DNA of 25,494 nt from DATKQY01 sp035532475. GTDB taxonomy: Bacteria; Actinomycetota; Acidimicrobiia; Acidimicrobiales; Bog-793. Below the pieces are notes generated by a model, which was not told the origin of the DNA, made no database searches, and worked only from the letters and a program-made list of their open reading frames with translations. Location of the stretch: contig DATKQY010000073.1 in NCBI GenBank assembly GCA_035532475.1, positions 1 through 25,494 on the forward strand. The letters are read 5' to 3'. A program made the translations under genes and the position numbers. Positions 22,569-25,494 of the stretch are shown piece after piece. Every line of letters starts with the position of its first letter. The stretch's first letter is position 1.

Positions 22569-23318
22569 TCACCGCGGTGGTCCCGCCTTCCAGGCGCCCG
22601 GACGGCGCTCCGCCCACGTCGCGGTGACGGCGACGATCGCGAGCAGCGCGACGGGGACGGCGAGCGCCGCGGCGACGTGACCGTGCAGCACGAGCACGGC
22701 TCCGGCCGCCGCGCCGACGAGCATGGTGGACACCGCGAGGAAGCGTCGTGCGAGCGCCGGTGCGCGTCTCGCCGAGCGGAGGTCGGCGGCGATGCCGGTG
22801 AGGGTCATCGTGAGCACGGTCGTCGTGAGGTCGGGGACCGCGAGCTTCCGGGCCACGGCGTTCTGGATCCCCATCGCCACGGCGAGCAGCGCCGCGACGA
22901 GGTCCTGGTCACTGCGGCCCAGGTGGTTGCCGGCGACGCTGGCCGCGGCGAGCGCGCCTGCGGCGAGCACGAGCTCGAGGGCGGTGCCGCTGCGCACCAG
23001 GACCGCCCGGTCGCCGCAGCGCCCGATCAGCGTCCCGGCGATGCCTGCGCCGAGGAGGAAGCCCGCCAGCGCGAACAGCGACGCGCTCAACGAGAAGCCC
23101 GGGGCTCCGGCGGCGGCGAAGACCACGAACACGACGTTGCCGGTCATGTTCGCGACGAAGACGCGGCCGAGGGCGAGGATGCTGACCGCGTCCACAGCGC
23201 CGGCGACGATCGTGAGGAGCAGCAGCATCGAGGGGAGGGGGCCGTGATCGCTCCGGCTCCACATCGGCGACCGCGTCGGCGCGCCGGTCCCGGCGGCGCT
23301 CCCCGGCGTTGCACCCAT
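22569..23318 (-). CDS. YoaK/DUF1275 family membrane protein
   Basis: 249-residue membrane protein of the YoaK (DUF1275) family, function unknown. The signature GAVDAVSILALGRVFVANMT followed by GN is at 40-61; further helices follow near 80-100, 108-128, 135-155 and 190-235. ATG 23318 is chosen because GGAGG lies 4 nt upstream; an upstream start (23372) would add an unrelated Gly/Pro-rich leader. Residues 1-28 are disordered-looking and Ser/Gly-rich. It is transcribed away from the NUDIX gene, with about 230 bases between the starts. Confidence 0.85.
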   Translation of the reverse strand: MGATPGSAAGTGAPTRSPMWSRSDHGPLPSMLLLLTIVAGAVDAVSILALGRVFVANMTGNVVFVVFAAAGAPGFSLSASLFALAGFLLGAGIAGTLIGRCGDRAVLVRSGTALELVLAAGALAAASVAGNHLGRSDQDLVAALLAVAMGIQNAVARKLAVPDLTTTVLTMTLTGIAADLRSARRAPALARRFLAVSTMLVGAAAGAVLVLHGHVAAALAVPVALLAIVAVTATWAERRPGAWKAGPPR

Positions 23319-23550
23319 CGGTCCTCCAGTTCCGGCGGCGAAGGTCGGCGGCCACCACGGCCGACGAACCACCGGCTCCAGCCTTCACCACGGGGACCCC
23401 CCGTTCACGGCCGCCTCACGAGCCCCGAGGAGCTGACGTCGCGGCGGTGACCGCACCGGCCCGGCAGCCCCCCGGTACGGGTCTCTCCCGGCCGGGCACC
23501 TAGTCTCGGACGCGCCCGTGCCCGCGTGCCGGCGCGTGACGGGGGAGGCC

Positions 23551-24060
23551 ATGGCGAGGACGAGCGCAGGCGTGCTGCTGTACCGGTTCGCGCCGGGCGA
23601 CGTCGTCGAGGTCCTCATCGTGCATCCGGGCGGCCCGTTCTGGGCCAAGAAGGATCTCGGCGCCTGGTCCGTCCCGAAGGGGGAGTACGCGGAGGGGGAG
23701 GACCCGGCCGCGGCCGCCGACCGGGAGTTCGCCGAGGAGCTCGGCACGCCACCGCCGGTCGGACCGCGCCTCGACCTCGGCGAGGTGACGCAGCGTGGCG
23801 GAAAGCGCGTCCGCGTCTTCGCGGTCGAGGGCGAGCTCGACGTCACGAGCGTCACGAGCAACACGTTCGAGATGGAGTGGCCTCCGGGCTCGAAGCGGCT
23901 GATCGGCGTGGCCGAGATCGACCGGGCGGCCTGGGAGACGGTCGCCGGCGCGCACCGGCGGTTGCTCGAGGGCCAGACCCCATTCCTCGACCGCCTGATG
24001 GCGTCGCTCGCAGGTGCCGGCCGGACGCCGCCGGTCGAGGGCGCGGTGGATCCCGGCTGA
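23551..24060 (+). CDS. NUDIX hydrolase
   Basis: 169-residue NUDIX-fold pyrophosphohydrolase. The NUDIX box is complete: Gly44, Glu50, Arg58-Glu59, Glu62-Glu63 and Gly65 in PKGEYAEGEDPAAAADREF and AEELG. The N-terminus SAGVLLYRFAPGDVVEVLIV and GAWSVPKGE are typical of the small MutT-like/Ap4A-hydrolase-like group, but the substrate (nucleotide, dinucleoside polyphosphate or other) cannot be read from the sequence. ATG 23551 has GGGGGA about 5 nt upstream. The last 15 residues (PPVEGAVDPG) are variable. It is convergent with the TetR gene. Confidence 0.9.
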   Translation: MARTSAGVLLYRFAPGDVVEVLIVHPGGPFWAKKDLGAWSVPKGEYAEGEDPAAAADREFAEELGTPPPVGPRLDLGEVTQRGGKRVRVFAVEGELDVTSVTSNTFEMEWPPGSKRLIGVAEIDRAAWETVAGAHRRLLEGQTPFLDRLMASLAGAGRTPPVEGAVDPG

Positions 24061-24098
24061 CAGGCCGGGTGCGATCGTGCGCCGCCGGCGGGGGCCTC

Positions 24099-24728
24099 CT
24101 AGCGCGCCGCCCACCTTCGCAGGGCGGAGCCCACCGCCCGTGTGGTGCGGTCGACGTCGCCCGTGGCGAGCAGATCGAGCAGCGCGCCCCGCAGGAGGGC
24201 GAGAACGGCGGTGCGGTCGTCGCGGTCGTCGGCGGCCGAGCGGCCCCGCGGCGGGAGCGAGGCCAGGAGGTCGAGCCAGTCCTCGACCGTCGCTGCGGCG
24301 AAGCCACCCCACGGCCCGCTCGGGTCGACCAGGGAACGGGCGTACGCCTCGACCCACAGCTTGAGCAGGTCGCCGTGGGCCGGCGCCGACAGCCACGACC
24401 ACACCCGCGCCGCGCTCGTGACGAGGTCGGTGGCGCCGGGATCGCGCCGGAAGGCTTCGACCGCGGCCAGCTCCTCGCCCCGCGCCCGTTCGAGCAGTGC
24501 ACGGACGAGGCCGTCTTTGGAGCCGAAGATGAACAGCAGAACCCTCGGGCTCGAGTGGACGGCCTTCGCCAGGGGGCGGAGGGACATGTCCGCCAGACCG
24601 TGGGACAGGACGTGGCGCCAGGCCAGCTCGAGCAGCTCCTCGCGCCTCGGCGAGGTCCGGCGTCCGGCGCCTTCGGCTGCCGGCCCCGGCGATGCCGGCG
24701 TCGGCCGGCCGGCCGGCGGCACGGTCAC
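24099..24728 (-). CDS. TetR family transcriptional regulator
   Basis: 209-residue repressor-type regulator. The N-terminal helix-turn-helix spans about residues 29-75: LLELAWRHVLSHGLADMSLR, PLAKAVHSSPRVLLFIFGSK and DGLVRALLERA match the TetR pattern, including the 'F..K..L' end of helix 4. The rest is a helical ligand-binding domain with a Trp-rich region (WSWLSAPAHGDLLKLWVEAY). The start GTG overlaps the GNAT stop as GTGA (24725-24728), so the two genes are translationally coupled. The ligand is unknown. The first 25 residues are Pro/Gly-rich and may be disordered. Confidence 0.88.
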   Translation of the reverse strand: MTVPPAGRPTPASPGPAAEGAGRRTSPRREELLELAWRHVLSHGLADMSLRPLAKAVHSSPRVLLFIFGSKDGLVRALLERARGEELAAVEAFRRDPGATDLVTSAARVWSWLSAPAHGDLLKLWVEAYARSLVDPSGPWGGFAAATVEDWLDLLASLPPRGRSAADDRDDRTAVLALLRGALLDLLATGDVDRTTRAVGSALRRWAAR

Positions 24729-25291
24729 GGCGATGCGTCCCCCGGCGCGGGGGCGGGGCGACCGGGCAGGGACCGGGCGTCCGCTCCCGGAGGCCCGGGC
24801 CCGGCGGTGAGCTCCAGCTCATAGGTCTGGCCCACGAGGTCGACCCCGAAGCTGTGATGCGCCTCCTCTGCAGCCAGGCGGAAGCCCGCGTCGAGGTAGA
24901 GGTGTCGAGCCGCCGTCAGCGGGCGGTTCGTCCACAGCACCATCCGCCGGTAGCCGGCGCTCTGGGCGAACTCGACGGACTCGCCGACGAGCCGCCGGCC
25001 GAGGCGGTGGCCGCGAGCCGAAGGGTGCACGAGCAGGATCCGCAGCTGCGCCGTCTCGGCGTCCTTCGCCGTCACGAACACACAGCCGACGCGCCGGCCG
25101 TCCGCCTCGGCGATCCACGCGGCCTCACGCGTCGGGTCGTCACCCGCGGCGTAGTCGGCCACGACCCGGGCGACCAGCGCCTCGAAGCCGGCGTCCCAGC
25201 CGAACTCCGCCGCGTAGACCTCCCCGTGGGCCATCACGACCCAACCGAGGTCCCCGGGACGCCCGAGCGGCCGGATGAGCGCCCCGCTCAC
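24725..25291 (-). CDS. GNAT N-acetyltransferase, resembling the C-terminal half of MarR-GNAT fusions
   Basis: 188-residue acetyltransferase of the GNAT fold that transfers acetyl from acetyl-CoA to an amine. The acetyl-CoA loop is RILLVHPSARGHRLGRRLVG (84-103), with the R-x-x-x-x-G variant of the Q/RxxGxG/A motif (RGHRLG). FAQSAGYRRMVLWTNRPLTA and ARHLYLDAGFRLA are typical motif-B pieces. The N-terminal HGEVYAAEFGWDAGFEALVA is what stands after the DNA-binding domain in MarR-GNAT fusion proteins; that domain is absent, and a separate TetR regulator gene follows instead. GTG 25291 is preferred, with GGAGG 7 nt upstream. First gene of the GNAT-TetR operon. Confidence 0.87.
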   Translation of the reverse strand: MSGALIRPLGRPGDLGWVVMAHGEVYAAEFGWDAGFEALVARVVADYAAGDDPTREAAWIAEADGRRVGCVFVTAKDAETAQLRILLVHPSARGHRLGRRLVGESVEFAQSAGYRRMVLWTNRPLTAARHLYLDAGFRLAAEEAHHSFGVDLVGQTYELELTAGPGPPGADARSLPGRPAPAPGDASP

Positions 25292-25305
25292 CGCCGGGCC
25301 TCCGG

Positions 25306-25335
25306 GTGACAAACTGACACAATCGTTTCAGTCAC
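25306..25335 (-). promoter_or_regulatory. Palindromic control region upstream of the GNAT-TetR operon
   Basis: The 30 bases just upstream of the GNAT gene begin with GTGAC and end with GTCAC, and contain a second inverted repeat, ACTGA-N10-TCAGT. They are AT-rich compared with the window. Size and place suit an operator at which the TetR protein of the same operon could repress itself. Which arms are used is unclear. Confidence 0.45.
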
Positions 25336-25494
25336 GAACCGAGCGTATCGCAGCCGTTACCGCGACCGTGACCAAACGCCACCACGGTCAGGCAGCCTCG
25401 CCTTGCGACGAGACGGTGACGGTCCTACCCGGCGAGCCGGTGCCGTCTTCGCGTTTCACCGGAGGCTTCGGCCGAGGCCGGGGATGCCCTCCTC
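25336..25494. other. End of the window: no gene visible
   Basis: The remaining 160 bases upstream of the GNAT-TetR control region show no convincing start, ribosome site or protein-like frame. Confidence 0.4.

Noticed and set aside
22386..23450. 354-codon plus-strand open frame opposite the YoaK/DUF1275 gene
   Set aside because: It is antisense to a clear membrane protein; Arg/Gly/Glu-rich low complexity without motifs.
1..25494. CRISPR array, tRNA, rRNA or insertion-sequence transposase
   Set aside because: No regularly spaced repeats, no tRNA-like cloverleaf with conserved T-arm, and no DDE or tyrosine-recombinase motif were seen in reading both strands.

Overview
The window looks like a piece of a very GC-rich actinobacterial chromosome. 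The enzyme set fits this: a mycothiol-dependent maleylpyruvate isomerase-like protein, an NDMA-dependent (mycofactocin-type) alcohol dehydrogenase, an LLM flavin/F420 oxidoreductase, a DUF6458-like membrane protein and a DUF4232 lipoprotein-like secreted protein. An Acidimicrobiia- or Thermoleophilia-like lineage is a reasonable guess, but no rRNA or marker gene is present to settle it.

Layout. Positions 1-730 are a small gene graveyard: a broken AAA-type ATPase fragment (+) runs head-on into a truncated VapC toxin (-), preceded by a VapB/AbrB-type antitoxin with a stop and a frameshift. Positions 794-4838 hold four minus-strand housekeeping-type genes: NDMA-dependent alcohol dehydrogenase, ribonuclease Z, a DUF4232 secreted protein and a beta-carbonic anhydrase. 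Positions 5016-6600 hold a gamma-glutamyltransferase C-terminal remnant, a long inverted repeat and an ArdC-like antirestriction/metallopeptidase gene, probably the trace of a mobile element. Positions 6596-11388 (minus) hold a radical SAM/SPASM protein with a DosR/DevR-like operator in its leader, a short-form alpha-glucan phosphorylase and an amidase. Positions 11629-14297 (plus) hold an RCK-2TM-RCK potassium channel with a late frameshift, a remnant of a membrane sensor-like protein and an NTF2-like protein. Positions 14375-17070 hold the LLM oxidoreductase, the mycothiol-dependent isomerase-like protein and a frameshifted SRPBCC protein. Positions 17140-23318 (minus) hold an EAL-GAF-GAF phosphodiesterase, an unknown protein, a YihY/BrkB membrane protein, a broken DUF6458 gene, a transglutaminase-like protease-fold protein and a YoaK/DUF1275 membrane protein. 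Positions 23551-25291 hold a NUDIX hydrolase (+) and a GNAT-TetR operon (-) with a palindromic control region.

How they work together. No single pathway spans the window. The recurring themes are stress, redox and low oxygen (radical SAM gene with a GGGAC-N4-GTCCC box, glycogen mobilisation, NDMA-alcohol dehydrogenase, K+ channel, c-di-GMP hydrolysis) and gene decay. At least five genes or remnants are interrupted by what looks like exactly one missing base. That is either widespread recent pseudogene formation or a systematic deletion error in the assembly. The most interesting leads are the radical SAM gene with its operator, the channel architecture, the decayed toxin-antitoxin/ATPase mosaic and the single-base-deletion pattern.
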